NCBI RefSeq assembly: GCF_001683915.1
Contig: NZ_LXTT01000110.1
Coordinates: 1 to 35,207, forward strand
Length of the DNA stretch: 35,207 bases
Reading direction: 5' to 3'
DNA from: Allomuricauda sp. CP2A
Lineage (GTDB): Bacteria > Bacteroidota > Bacteroidia > Flavobacteriales > Flavobacteriaceae
Shown: in pieces, positions 26,276-35,152 of the stretch
Numbering within the stretch: the stretch's first letter is position 1
Layout: each line of letters begins with the position of its first letter
Translations under genes and position numbers: made by a program
The notes under the pieces: generated by a model
Told to the model about the DNA's origin: nothing
Seen by the model: only the letters and a program-made list of their open reading frames with translations
Database searches by the model: none

Positions 26276-29200
26276 CTAGGGTTGTTTAAGAGGCGACTCT
26301 TTTTTGGGCAAAAAACGTATCAAACTATCTTGCCCCATGGTCTCCACAGGCTCTTGAGGTTCTTCCTGTTTTTGGGGGGCTGCCTTTTCCTCTTTTTTAT
26401 TGAAAACTTTTTGCATCAACTCCTTAAAACTATTGAAATCGACCTGGTATGAAAGCCCCAAGCCTTGGGTATAGCCCTGCCGTTCGGCCAGGAACTGCTG
26501 TATTTGATTTTCCCGGTTAAAAATCTTGGCACTGAGGGTTCCTTGCTCGTTCAGCAATACTTGAACCTCAACATCGCCCGCCACCACGGTTTCTGAAACG
26601 CCTCCAACGGGAACTCCTACCCTACCATTGACCAGAATGCGGTCTGATATCTGTGTGGAAACGGTGACCCCTATCCTGTTTTCGGTTTGAATGTCCGCAT
26701 TGGGATCGATAAGGCCTTGTTCATAGGACAGCCCCAGATTGAACTTATCATTGTTCCCTGCCAAAATCTGATTGAGCAGGCCCGATGCCGTTTGAATGAG
26801 GTTCCCTGTTACCGCTTGTTGGTTGATGCCTGATTGTGGGTTCACAAAAGTTCCCTGTGCCAAAAGGAAAAAAGCATTCCGCTCTTTTACGGTGGGATCC
26901 TGTAATCTGTATTCCAACTCGGACTGTACCACTGAATTTGTTCCTGGAAAATCAATGCCAAAATCAATGGTGGGGCTCTCCAGTTCCCCATTCAAACGAA
27001 CCACCACCTCGGTGGGAATTCTTCCCGTATACCCGGGATTGTCCAGCAGCGGTGCTGGATTGGCATTCAGGGAGTACACCGCTTCCAAATTCAATTGTGC
27101 AGCCAAGGGATCTCGTTCCCAAAGAATGGTGCCCCCCGGGCGCACCTTGAACTTTTTATCAATAACCCCACCATACTTAAAGTTGTATTCCCCGGTGACC
27201 ACAACGAAGTCCCCATACATATTGAACTTCCCATTGGTATTGATCTCTATCAGCAAAATTCCTTCTCCAGTCCCTTTGAGTGAGCTTCCCGTGCTTTGGT
27301 CCACCACGATCTCCACCTCGGCCTCTGGGGTCACGGCCAAGTCAAAGGCCATTTCCAAACCTTGATAATCCTGCAATACACGCTCATCCGTAAAGGATTC
27401 CGATTCTCCCTTTTCAATAAAATTGATAAAGGAATAATCGCCCACACTGGTAACATCGCTCAAAGGGATTTTTAGGGACGTCCCCCTGGCGGTTGTGGCA
27501 TCCACAGAAATGGTAAGGGCATCGGTTGGGCCATATATACTCCCTGTTCCGTTGATAAAGCCTGTACCGTAATACAGTGATTCTTCATTAAACTCGGTGT
27601 TCAGGATCATAAACCGATTGTTCTTGGTGTCCACATCCAGCCCCAGATACCAATCCTCAAAACCGGTATGGCTAATGGTGCCGTCCAAGGTGGCGGTTGT
27701 GCCTTCAACAACATCTGAAAGTCCCACGTTCTCAAAATAGAAGGTTTGATCAAACAAACGCACACGGGAATACTGTGCAAAATTATAATCCACATTCAGG
27801 TAGGGAATCCCAATCCCAGCATTTACCAAACTGAGCGAACCGTTAATGGAAGGGTTATTGACACTTCCCGTGACCTTGGCGCTTCCAATGATGCTCCCCC
27901 TGATATTGGATATGACATCCTCCCCCAAAGGGGCAAACGGTTCCAAATTAAAATCCGTGAAATTTGCGGATAGATCCAGTTCCTGCTTGTTGTTAATATT
28001 GGTGACCTTTCCATTTATGCTCATCTTCTCCTTTCCATTATCGTTGAGCCATGTGCTCACCCCAAACTGGGTAAGGTCATTGTTTCCGAATATTCCAACT
28101 TCCAAATCTCCCAAACGAATGTCGTTGACAGTGAAATTGCTGATATTTAAGCTTGATGTGGGCAAATACTTTCCATCTTTCTGCAAAATATTGAGAAAAC
28201 CGTCCACAGAGCCATTTAGTTTTAAACTATCTATGGCAGGGGTGATCTTGTTCAGGGAAACGATCTTAAACTGAAGATCCAAATCTTTATAGGTTGAATC
28301 GGCAAACTCACCCCTAAGGCGAATCTGCTCGCTGTTGTCATTGTCCATCACCACATCCTCTATGCGAATGCTGTCCAACGTTCTGTTGATGATGACCTTG
28401 TTCTGGCTGTTCCCATCTTTGTTCAGTATCCAGGTGTTGCCCTTAAAACTAACATCGGATTTCTTTAGCCCAATAACGGACCTATTATTCTCATTGAACG
28501 TGTGATAGAAATTGAGGTTGTAGCTGTCATTGTATTCACTGCCTCCTTTGAACTCTGTTCTAAAGAACAGGGTATCTTTCAAGGTGGTGTTGATCAAGCT
28601 AAAATCCTTTACATCATAATAGGGCGTGGACATATCGCCAACAGAAACATAGGTGTTGAAAAGGGGGTTTTTATTGTCAATCTTTAATTCAATATTATCA
28701 AACTCGTTTCCAAAGGCCTCAATACTGGGCGATTTAAAGGTGAGCTTAAAGTCTCCTTCGTCCGCAATAATGTTGCCCCGTATAAAAGTATTGGGGTCAA
28801 AGGCCACTTCCGGGAAAAAGACATCGACAATCTTATTGTATATCTTAAAATTGAAATCCAAACGCTGCCCCTCCGAAATTTCATAGGGTTTGTAATTGGT
28901 ATAAATGCTCCCCACCGAGTTCTGTACCAATTTTCCAATTTCATTGACTTTAAATTTTCCTCTTACATATCCGGTGATGATATCTGGAGAATTGATCTCC
29001 ACCGTTCTGACCGTGTCTTGGTCAAAAGAGGAATACACCGAAAAATCCTCAAAATAGTAGGTGGAATTTTGGTTTTGATAGGTGGTGTTGGAAAAGCGCA
29101 TTTGCCCTGCCATATCGTCCAAGGTACTTCCTTCAATATCCATGTTCACATGCCCCTTGAAAATGGAAATGCTGTCATCAATAAAATTGAGCTCCTTTAA

Positions 29201-30721
29201 ATCGGCATAATCCACCGCTGCAATAAAGTTGAACTTGTTCTCAATACCCCCAAAATCGGCCAACCCCTTAAAATCGAACCGGAAATTTTCATCGTTGCAG
29301 AGCAAGGAGCCATCAAACAACTGATCTTTGAGTATCCCTGAAATTTTAATGTCGTTGTATTCATACCCATTGAACTGTATTTTATATACCTCTCCAATGA
29401 CCTCGGTATTCAAATTTTCAGCAACAAAACCCTTTCCTTCAACATTCATATCCAAAGAGGTGAGTCCCAGTTCATCGTCACCGGTAAATTCTCCCAGATC
29501 AAAATCTATAAGTGAGATAAAACCAATGTACGAAGCATCATCTTTTGCTTGGAGGTTTGTCATTTGCACATCCAAATAACTGCTCCCCACTGCGGTGTTG
29601 AGATTGGCTTTTACATCAAGGGACGTCTCGGTTACCTCTGCATCTCCGCGAACGGTAAATTGTCCCAATTTCTGAACGGATTCCGGGATGTTCCTGCCCA
29701 AAATATTGGGCAAAAGTGCTCGTAATTGGTAATAACTGGACGTGAGATTGTCAATATCACCTCGAATCACAAACGGTGCCTGATCCGTGAACATGTTGTC
29801 CAACTCAAAATCACCGCGCACGCCCGTGTTGTCCGTGTAAAGAAATAAATTGTCAACCTCTAACTTATTGAGTACTCCTCCAAAATCACCGGTAAGGGTG
29901 ACCACCCTGTCCTGCCCAAATTCATCGTAAAATGCGTTCACCTCATTGAGGGCCACCGTAGATTCCGTGAAATTGGCATCAATTTGAACACGGTCCACAA
30001 ATTGTGCAAAATCCTCACGATTGTAATTGAAAACGAGATTCCCTTTAAGTTCTGATTGCTCCGTGTCTATGAGCAATGAATCAAACCGCATCTGCTGCTT
30101 GGTATAGGTAAAATCCGTGGCCAATTTTTTAAGCCGAAGCCCTCTTTTCGCATCCAAGGAAAGGTCCTCAATATTCAAAGTGACCTGTGGCCCCAAAATT
30201 TGAAAATCGTTGGCCACTATTTTTAAATCGGTAAAATTCAGCACTTCTGCGGACTCCAGGTTTTCATCGCTGAGCATAAACCGTCCTTCATTGATCTCTA
30301 TCCCTTCCGATGACATAAAAAAAGGTGGGGTTCCTGGAGGTCTGGGTTTCCCATCGTCCAGTTTGGCAACAAAAACATCCAGATTGGTATCGGATTCCCC
30401 CTCATACGTCTTCAGGTTGAAGAAAAGACCATCGATCTCAATATCCCCGAACTCTAATTTGCCATTGACCATATTCCTAATATTCAATACTGAGGTGGTC
30501 AGTTTATCGATATGAGCCAAGGTGTCTTTTTTGTAATCTTCAATATAAATGCCCTTGATTCCTGCGTTCAGATTAAAAAGGGATAGACTGACCATATCAA
30601 TCTGAATATTGGTGCCAAATTCCTTGTTGATGGATTCCGTGGCATATTTGGCTATTTTGGTCTGTACCGCTGGCATGGATAAAATCAAAGAGCCCAATAC
30701 CAATATCAGCAAAATAGCCAA
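26276..30721 (-). CDS. TamB-domain translocation/assembly protein (AsmA-like superfamily)
   Basis: A 1481-residue giant protein with an N-terminal membrane helix (about 2-18), a very long beta-rich body of repeated short strands, as expected for the hydrophobic groove of bridge-like lipid transporters, and the TamB/DUF490 domain at the C-terminus (about 1130-1420). That domain contains NFKYGGVIDKKFKVRPGGTI, ILWERDPLAAQLNLEAVYSL, FFLLAQGTFVNPQSG and NDKFNLGLSYEQG. A charged Lys/Glu/Pro tail ends it. TamB works with an outer-membrane Omp85 protein and probably carries phospholipid to the outer membrane. The only standard start after the upstream stop is TTG at 30721, but 14 open codons before it encode basic residues typical of an anchor N-terminus, so the true start is uncertain. 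Divergent from tsaD. Confidence 0.9.
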   Translation of the reverse strand: MAILLILVLGSLILSMPAVQTKIAKYATESINKEFGTNIQIDMVSLSLFNLNAGIKGIYIEDYKKDTLAHIDKLTTSVLNIRNMVNGKLEFGDIEIDGLFFNLKTYEGESDTNLDVFVAKLDDGKPRPPGTPPFFMSSEGIEINEGRFMLSDENLESAEVLNFTDLKIVANDFQILGPQVTLNIEDLSLDAKRGLRLKKLATDFTYTKQQMRFDSLLIDTEQSELKGNLVFNYNREDFAQFVDRVQIDANFTESTVALNEVNAFYDEFGQDRVVTLTGDFGGVLNKLEVDNLFLYTDNTGVRGDFELDNMFTDQAPFVIRGDIDNLTSSYYQLRALLPNILGRNIPESVQKLGQFTVRGDAEVTETSLDVKANLNTAVGSSYLDVQMTNLQAKDDASYIGFISLIDFDLGEFTGDDELGLTSLDMNVEGKGFVAENLNTEVIGEVYKIQFNGYEYNDIKISGILKDQLFDGSLLCNDENFRFDFKGLADFGGIENKFNFIAAVDYADLKELNFIDDSISIFKGHVNMDIEGSTLDDMAGQMRFSNTTYQNQNSTYYFEDFSVYSSFDQDTVRTVEINSPDIITGYVRGKFKVNEIGKLVQNSVGSIYTNYKPYEISEGQRLDFNFKIYNKIVDVFFPEVAFDPNTFIRGNIIADEGDFKLTFKSPSIEAFGNEFDNIELKIDNKNPLFNTYVSVGDMSTPYYDVKDFSLINTTLKDTLFFRTEFKGGSEYNDSYNLNFYHTFNENNRSVIGLKKSDVSFKGNTWILNKDGNSQNKVIINRTLDSIRIEDVVMDNDNSEQIRLRGEFADSTYKDLDLQFKIVSLNKITPAIDSLKLNGSVDGFLNILQKDGKYLPTSSLNISNFTVNDIRLGDLEVGIFGNNDLTQFGVSTWLNDNGKEKMSINGKVTNINNKQELDLSANFTDFNLEPFAPLGEDVISNIRGSIIGSAKVTGSVNNPSINGSLSLVNAGIGIPYLNVDYNFAQYSRVRLFDQTFYFENVGLSDVVEGTTATLDGTISHTGFEDWYLGLDVDTKNNRFMILNTEFNEESLYYGTGFINGTGSIYGPTDALTISVDATTARGTSLKIPLSDVTSVGDYSFINFIEKGESESFTDERVLQDYQGLEMAFDLAVTPEAEVEIVVDQSTGSSLKGTGEGILLIEINTNGKFNMYGDFVVVTGEYNFKYGGVIDKKFKVRPGGTILWERDPLAAQLNLEAVYSLNANPAPLLDNPGYTGRIPTEVVVRLNGELESPTIDFGIDFPGTNSVVQSELEYRLQDPTVKERNAFFLLAQGTFVNPQSGINQQAVTGNLIQTASGLLNQILAGNNDKFNLGLSYEQGLIDPNADIQTENRIGVTVSTQISDRILVNGRVGVPVGGVSETVVAGDVEVQVLLNEQGTLSAKIFNRENQIQQFLAERQGYTQGLGLSYQVDFNSFKELMQKVFNKKEEKAAPQKQEEPQEPVETMGQDSLIRFLPKKESPLKQP

Positions 30722-30771
30722 TAGGAAACGAAGCAGTATTTTCCGAAGTTTTTTGATAGGGCTTTATGTTT

Positions 30772-30779
30772 TACCTTTG
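30772..30779 (+). promoter_or_regulatory. candidate promoter of tsaD (TTG-16-TACCTTTG)
   Basis: Exact TAnnTTTG match abutting the ATG at 30780, with a TTG at 30753-30755 giving a 16-base spacer, close to the Bacteroidota consensus. If real, transcription starts inside the annotated ORF and translation would use the GTG at 30804. Confidence 0.4.
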
Positions 30780-31835
30780 ATGTCCAATTTTTGTTCCAAA
30801 CCAGTGGCAAATTCAAAAAATTACATTCTTGCAATTGAATCATCATGTGATGATACGTCCGCCGCAATTCTCTGCAATACAAAAGTACTGAGCAATGTGG
30901 TGGCCACACAAGAAATCCACAAGCAATATGGAGGTGTTGTCCCAGAGTTGGCATCGCGGGCCCATCAACAAAACATTGTCCCTGTGGTACACCAAGCCTT
31001 GGCCAAGGCAAATATCGACAAAAAACAACTATCCGCCATAGCCTTTACGCGCGGCCCGGGACTCATGGGTTCATTACTTGTGGGCACTTCCTTTGCCAAG
31101 TCGTTGGCCCTAGGTCTAAACATTCCTTTGATCGAGATAAACCACATGGAGGCCCATATTCTGGCCCACTTTATTGAAGATGAAACCCAAACAGCGCCTA
31201 CATTCCCATTTTTGGCCATGACCATAAGCGGGGGGCATACCCAAATTGTAAAGGTCACCGACCATTTTACGATGGAAGTTTTGGGCGAAACCCTGGATGA
31301 TGCAGTAGGTGAGGCCTTTGACAAAAGTGCCAAACTCATGGGACTGCCCTATCCCGGTGGCCCGTTGGTGGACAAATATGCCCAACAGGGCAACCCTTTG
31401 GCCTTTGATTTTCCGAAACCCAAAGTGGATGGCCTCAACTTCAGTTTTAGTGGGTTAAAGACGAGCATCCTGTATTTTTTGCAGCGAGAGACCAGAAACA
31501 ATCCCGATTTTGTTTCAGAAAACATCAATGATATCTGCGCTTCGGTACAATTTACAATTTTGGAGGTTTTGATGGATAAACTGAAACTTGCCGTGGAACA
31601 AACAGGTATTCAACAAGTTGCCATTGGTGGTGGTGTTGCGGCCAACTCTGGAATTCGGAATAGATTAAAAGAAGCCGAGGAAACCCTTGGTTGGACAACC
31701 TATATCCCTAAATTTGAATATTGTACCGACAACGCTGCCATGATCGGCATTGTGGGGTATTTTAAATTTATGAAAGGTGATTTTACGGACCAGAGTGTTG
31801 CCGCAAAGGCCCGTTATGCCATTGGGAGCAAATAA
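30780..31835 (+). CDS. tsaD: tRNA N6-adenosine threonylcarbamoyltransferase TsaD
   Basis: TsaD transfers the threonylcarbamoyl group to A37 of ANN-decoding tRNAs, working with TsaB and TsaE. From the ATG at 30780 it has 351 residues: YILAIESSCDDTSAAIL (15-31), GGVVPELASRAH (51-62), TRGPGLMGSLLVG (90-102), the metal-binding HMEAH (H122, H126), SGGHTQIVKV, GEAFDKSAKL, GGGVAANSG and the C-terminal CTDNAAM with a metal-ligand Asp. A frame opening at 30609 adds 57 unrelated residues that overlap the TamB gene and is rejected. The GTG at 30804 would give 343 residues beginning MANSKNYILAIESS, closer to the usual family start and to the promoter placement. rsmE follows after 19 bases. Confidence 0.96.
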   Translation: MSNFCSKPVANSKNYILAIESSCDDTSAAILCNTKVLSNVVATQEIHKQYGGVVPELASRAHQQNIVPVVHQALAKANIDKKQLSAIAFTRGPGLMGSLLVGTSFAKSLALGLNIPLIEINHMEAHILAHFIEDETQTAPTFPFLAMTISGGHTQIVKVTDHFTMEVLGETLDDAVGEAFDKSAKLMGLPYPGGPLVDKYAQQGNPLAFDFPKPKVDGLNFSFSGLKTSILYFLQRETRNNPDFVSENINDICASVQFTILEVLMDKLKLAVEQTGIQQVAIGGGVAANSGIRNRLKEAEETLGWTTYIPKFEYCTDNAAMIGIVGYFKFMKGDFTDQSVAAKARYAIGSK

Positions 31836-31854
31836 TCATATAGAACTAGAATCC

Positions 31855-32559
31855 ATGCAACTCTTTTATAACCCTTCCCTTGATCACAGTGCCACACAGT
31901 TTGTCTTTTCACCAGAGGAGAGCAAACATATTGCTCGGGTATTGCGAAAAAAGGAAGGGGATATTCTGCACATCACCAACGGAAAAGGGTATACGTTTGA
32001 GGCGGAAATCATGGTGGCGGACCAAAAAAAATGCAAAGCGCGAATCATCTCTACACAAAAGTCCATTCCCAAACGGTACAAGCTACATCTTGCCGTGGCT
32101 CCCACCAAAATGAACGACCGCTATGAATGGTTCCTTGAAAAAGCCACTGAAATTGGCGTGGATGAAATCACGCCCATCATCTGTGATAATTCAGAACGAA
32201 AGACCTTAAAATTGGAGCGGATGGAACGGGTATTGCAATCCGCCATGAAACAATCCCTGCAAACCGTTTTGCCCAAGCTCAACCCAGCAACCCCTCTAAA
32301 AACCTTTATTGAAGGAGAGCATATGGGATTAAAGTTCATCGGCCATTGTAACAATGGTGAAAAAATGGAATTAAAAAGAAGGGTCATTGCGGACATGGAC
32401 ATCACCATTCTCATTGGTCCGGAAGGTGATTTCTCAAAAGAAGAGATTGACTTGGCCAAGCAAAGGGGATTTGTTCCCATTTCCTTGGGAAATACCCGTT
32501 TACGCACGGAGACTGCTGCCGTTGTGGCTTGCGCAACGGTGGCCATTATCAATAGCTAG
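31855..32559 (+). CDS. rsmE: 16S rRNA (uracil-1498-N3)-methyltransferase RsmE
   Basis: RsmE methylates U1498 of 16S rRNA using S-adenosylmethionine. The chosen ATG gives 234 residues starting MQLFYNPSL; the longer frame from 31777 would run back into tsaD. An N-terminal PUA-like domain (EESKHIARVLRKKEGD) precedes the SPOUT domain with its deep trefoil knot: NDRYEWFLEKATEIGVDEI (about 86-104), ILIGPEGDFSKEEI and the SAM-site SLGNTRLRTETAAV near the C-terminus. It follows tsaD after 19 bases, so translation-related functions are grouped. Its stop shares the four-base CTAG with the stop of the converging DUF1223 gene. Confidence 0.95.
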   Translation: MQLFYNPSLDHSATQFVFSPEESKHIARVLRKKEGDILHITNGKGYTFEAEIMVADQKKCKARIISTQKSIPKRYKLHLAVAPTKMNDRYEWFLEKATEIGVDEITPIICDNSERKTLKLERMERVLQSAMKQSLQTVLPKLNPATPLKTFIEGEHMGLKFIGHCNNGEKMELKRRVIADMDITILIGPEGDFSKEEIDLAKQRGFVPISLGNTRLRTETAAVVACATVAIINS

Positions 32560-33332
32560 TTGTTTATTTGGATCTTGGCTGCGGCTGTGATGTCCAAACT
32601 TTCCGATTCCATCAATAACATCAGGGTCAAATCATCGGTTGGGGTCACCAAAGCTGGAATGGCAATGGACGAACTTCCGGTTTGACTTTCCAAATCAATA
32701 TAGCGTTCATTGACCACAATATTTGAGTTTCTGAGTGTTCTATTTCTATTTTCTCCCCGTTTAACCTGGGTAGTGTGCTCATCAATCACTAAAACGGCCC
32801 GAAGCAGTTTATGGCTTAAATCCCCAGTAGTGGAATATTTAAACGAAATTTTGTCCCTTAACCTTTGGGTATCCAAAATTGCAACTGAATTTTCTGTGGT
32901 TTGGGATGTATAATACCCTATTTTGGAATAGGCTTTGGATTGATTGGACCCTACAAAGTGTTCCTTGCCATTTACCACTAGTTGTGGGGTGTAATTGTTG
33001 GGTGAACCAAACTTTCTATTATAATTACTTTGTTTTTTGGTGTAGCTCGATTTGGCAAAAGGGTCTTTCCAACCAATATAATCCCAATAATCCACATGAT
33101 AGGACAAGGCAAAAACCGTTTCAGGGAACTCTTTCTTCACCTTTTCCAATACCCTATCGGCAGGAGGGCAACTGGAACAACCCTGTGAGGTAAAAAGTTC
33201 CAACACCACAAATGGCCCGTCAATAGTATTGACCATTTCCAACATATGGTCATTCTCATATTTAACGGTATACAATGCCATAAGTGACATTCCAAAGAAG
33301 GCAAATGAGAAAAACATGATCTTTTTAAACAT
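32556..33332 (-). CDS. DUF1223 thioredoxin-like exported protein
   Basis: From the chosen ATG at 33332, a 258-residue protein with a signal peptide or anchor (MFKKIMFFSFAFFGMSLMAL). A thioredoxin-like domain of the DUF1223 family follows: VVLELFTSQGCSSCPPADRV (42-61) with the CSSC pair at C52 and C55, YHVDYWDYIGWKDPF, and YTPQLVVNG where thioredoxins have the cis-Pro loop. The rest is beta-rich. A longer frame starts at 33380 but would overlap the divergent DUF4159 gene. The likely setting is periplasmic; redox activity is possible but not shown for this family. It interrupts an otherwise + strand series and shares a 39-base divergent region with DUF4159. Confidence 0.9.
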   Translation of the reverse strand: MFKKIMFFSFAFFGMSLMALYTVKYENDHMLEMVNTIDGPFVVLELFTSQGCSSCPPADRVLEKVKKEFPETVFALSYHVDYWDYIGWKDPFAKSSYTKKQSNYNRKFGSPNNYTPQLVVNGKEHFVGSNQSKAYSKIGYYTSQTTENSVAILDTQRLRDKISFKYSTTGDLSHKLLRAVLVIDEHTTQVKRGENRNRTLRNSNIVVNERYIDLESQTGSSSIAIPALVTPTDDLTLMLLMESESLDITAAAKIQINN

Positions 33333-33340
33333 GAATACTG

Positions 33341-33348
33341 TACTTTTG
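33341..33348 (+). promoter_or_regulatory. candidate -7 promoter element TACTTTTG for the DUF4159 gene
   Basis: Exact TAnnTTTG match 23 bases upstream of the ATG at 33372 inside the 39-base divergent gap. It places the transcript start near 33353, which argues against the alternative ATG at 33354. Confidence 0.4.
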
Positions 33349-33371
33349 ATTAGTTGGTTAATCGGATTTTC

Positions 33372-34022
33372 ATGAGACAACTTACCCTATTTACCTACAT
33401 TTTAACTTTTTTTATGACGACGATGGCGGATGCCCAGGAAATAGCCATCCTTAAATATGGCGGTGGTGGTGATTGGTACTCCAACCCCACGGCATTGCCC
33501 AATCTCATTCAATTTTGCAATGCCAATCTGGGGACAAGGATCACTCCAGAACCTGAAACTGTGGAAACGGGCAGTGTCACCATTTTTAAATACCCGTTTT
33601 TGCACATGACAGGGCACGGAAATGTTTTTTTTACCGATGAGGAAGCGGAAAACCTAAGGACCTATTTGCTTTCCGGTGGCTTTTTGCATATTGATGACAA
33701 TTACGGCATGGCCCCTTACCTGGAAAGGGAGCTGAAAAAAGTATTTCCCGAAAAACAGTTGGAGGAATTGGGCGCGGATCATCCCATCTTTGATCAGAAA
33801 TTTAAGTTCCCGGATGGGCTTCCCAAAATCCATGAGCATGATGGCAAAAGACCCCAGGCCATGGGTATTTTTGAAAAAGGAAGGTTGATTCTTTTGTTCA
33901 CCTTTGAATGTGACCTTGGTGATGGTTGGGAAGACCCCTCTGTGCACAACGACCCTGAAGAGGTGCGGTTAAAAGCCCTGCAAATGGGAGCCAATATTGT
34001 GGAATACGCTTTTAAAAGTTGA
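33372..34022 (+). CDS. DUF4159 domain-containing exported protein
   Basis: A 216-residue protein with a signal peptide (MRQLTLFTYILTFFMTTMADAQ) and a DUF4159 domain spanning the rest. Typical segments are IAILKYGGGGDWYSNPTALP, KYPFLHMTGHGNVFFTDEEA, LRTYLLSGGFLHIDDNYGM and the C-terminal FTFECDLGDGWEDPSVHNDP. The fold is related to class I glutamine amidotransferase-like or flavodoxin-like domains, and the GHGN and HIDDN motifs may bind a ligand. The family is frequent in Bacteroidota and has no defined function. The ATG at 33354 would add six residues and is less likely from promoter placement. It ends four bases before the AI-2E family gene, so they form an operon. Confidence 0.9.
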   Translation: MRQLTLFTYILTFFMTTMADAQEIAILKYGGGGDWYSNPTALPNLIQFCNANLGTRITPEPETVETGSVTIFKYPFLHMTGHGNVFFTDEEAENLRTYLLSGGFLHIDDNYGMAPYLERELKKVFPEKQLEELGADHPIFDQKFKFPDGLPKIHEHDGKRPQAMGIFEKGRLILLFTFECDLGDGWEDPSVHNDPEEVRLKALQMGANIVEYAFKS

Positions 34023-34026
34023 TATA

Positions 34027-35127
34027 ATGACTTCAAAAACAATAGCCAACGGAATTTTAAGGGCAGTGAGCATTATAGTCGGTGTGGTGCTCTTGTGCTA
34101 TTTCCTATACAAAATCCAGTCTGTTTTGGCCTATTTGGCCATAGCGGTGGTAATTGCTTTATTGGGCAGGCCGGTAGTATTGTTTTTAAGACATAAACTG
34201 AGGTTTCCCAATACCGTGGCCGTAGTGGTGACCATGGTGTTTATGCTGGCCATTTTTTTGGGGATATTGGCATTGTTCATTCCATTGATCACGGAGCAAA
34301 GCAGGAATTTATCCCTCTTGGACATTGAGGCCTTAAAAGCCGACATAAACACATTGTACATTCAAATTTTGGAATATTTTGGTGCCACTTCGGGAAATGT
34401 GGAGAACCTGATCAAGGAATCCCAACTGGAAGAGAGTATGATCAAAGATTTAAACTTTGGATTTATACCCAACTTTCTCAATACCTTTGTAAATACGCTG
34501 AGCAATTTCAGCATCGGTTTTTTCTCGGTACTCTTTATCTCATTTTTCTTTTTGAAGGACAGCAAACTTTTTCAAAACGGGATGCTCACTTTTGTACCCG
34601 ATAACAAGGAAAGCAACTTGGTAAAATCCATCGACAAAATCAACGGATTGCTCTCAAGATACTTTGCCGGGATCTTGCTCCAACTGTTCATCCTCTTTAT
34701 AATTTATACAATTTCACTGTTGATTGTTGGGGTGGAAAATGCCATAGTGATTGCCTTCCTTTGTGCACTCTTCAACATTATTCCGTACATAGGTCCAATC
34801 ATAGGTGGAGCCATTATGATCACCCTCACCATGACCAGCTTTTTGGGGGCGGATTTTAGCACTGTAATTTTGCCAAAAGCGCTCTATGTTTTCATCGGTT
34901 TGGTGGTTGGCCAGCTCATTGATAATTTCTTTTCCCAGCCCTTTATTTTTTCCACAAGTGTAAAATCGCATCCTCTGGAAATCTTTCTTATCATCATTAT
35001 TGCAGGATTGCTTTTTGGAGTGGTTGGAATGGTCGTGGCCGTACCCGGATATACCGCCATAAAGGTGGTTTTAAAGGAGTTTTTGGCCGAAAATTCCTTT
35101 GTGAAAAAGTTGACCAAAAATTTATAG
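34027..35127 (+). CDS. AI-2E family transporter (PerM-like permease)
   Basis: A 366-residue integral membrane protein of the AI-2E/PerM exporter family. Hydrophobic helices lie near the N-terminus (about 10-60: AVSIIVGVVLLCYFLY, LAYLAIAVVIALLG), then a soluble helical segment (about 95-145), a helix at FSIGFFSVLFISFFFLKDSK, and a C-terminal helix group containing the family motif ALFNIIPYIGPIIGG and VVGQLIDNFFSQPFIFS, ending VVGMVVAVPGYTAIKVVLKEF. Substrates of this family are mostly unknown; AI-2 export applies to TqsA only, and others act as sodium/proton antiporters. The frame opens at 33997, but that would overlap DUF4159 by 26 bases; the ATG at 34027 is four bases past its stop. Confidence 0.92.
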   Translation: MTSKTIANGILRAVSIIVGVVLLCYFLYKIQSVLAYLAIAVVIALLGRPVVLFLRHKLRFPNTVAVVVTMVFMLAIFLGILALFIPLITEQSRNLSLLDIEALKADINTLYIQILEYFGATSGNVENLIKESQLEESMIKDLNFGFIPNFLNTFVNTLSNFSIGFFSVLFISFFFLKDSKLFQNGMLTFVPDNKESNLVKSIDKINGLLSRYFAGILLQLFILFIIYTISLLIVGVENAIVIAFLCALFNIIPYIGPIIGGAIMITLTMTSFLGADFSTVILPKALYVFIGLVVGQLIDNFFSQPFIFSTSVKSHPLEIFLIIIIAGLLFGVVGMVVAVPGYTAIKVVLKEFLAENSFVKKLTKNL

Positions 35128-35130
35128 TAT

Positions 35131-35152
35131 TAGTTTGAATAAACTATTATTA
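35131..35152 (+). terminator. weak terminator candidate after the AI-2E family gene
   Basis: TAGTTT-GAAT-AAACTA (35131-35146) makes a six-bp AT-rich stem followed by TTATTA, four bases past the stop codon. Stability is low. Confidence 0.3.

Noticed and set aside
30609..30779. 57-codon N-terminal extension of tsaD
   Set aside because: It overlaps the tamB coding sequence on the other strand, has no similarity to TsaD, and the family starts just before YILAIESS.
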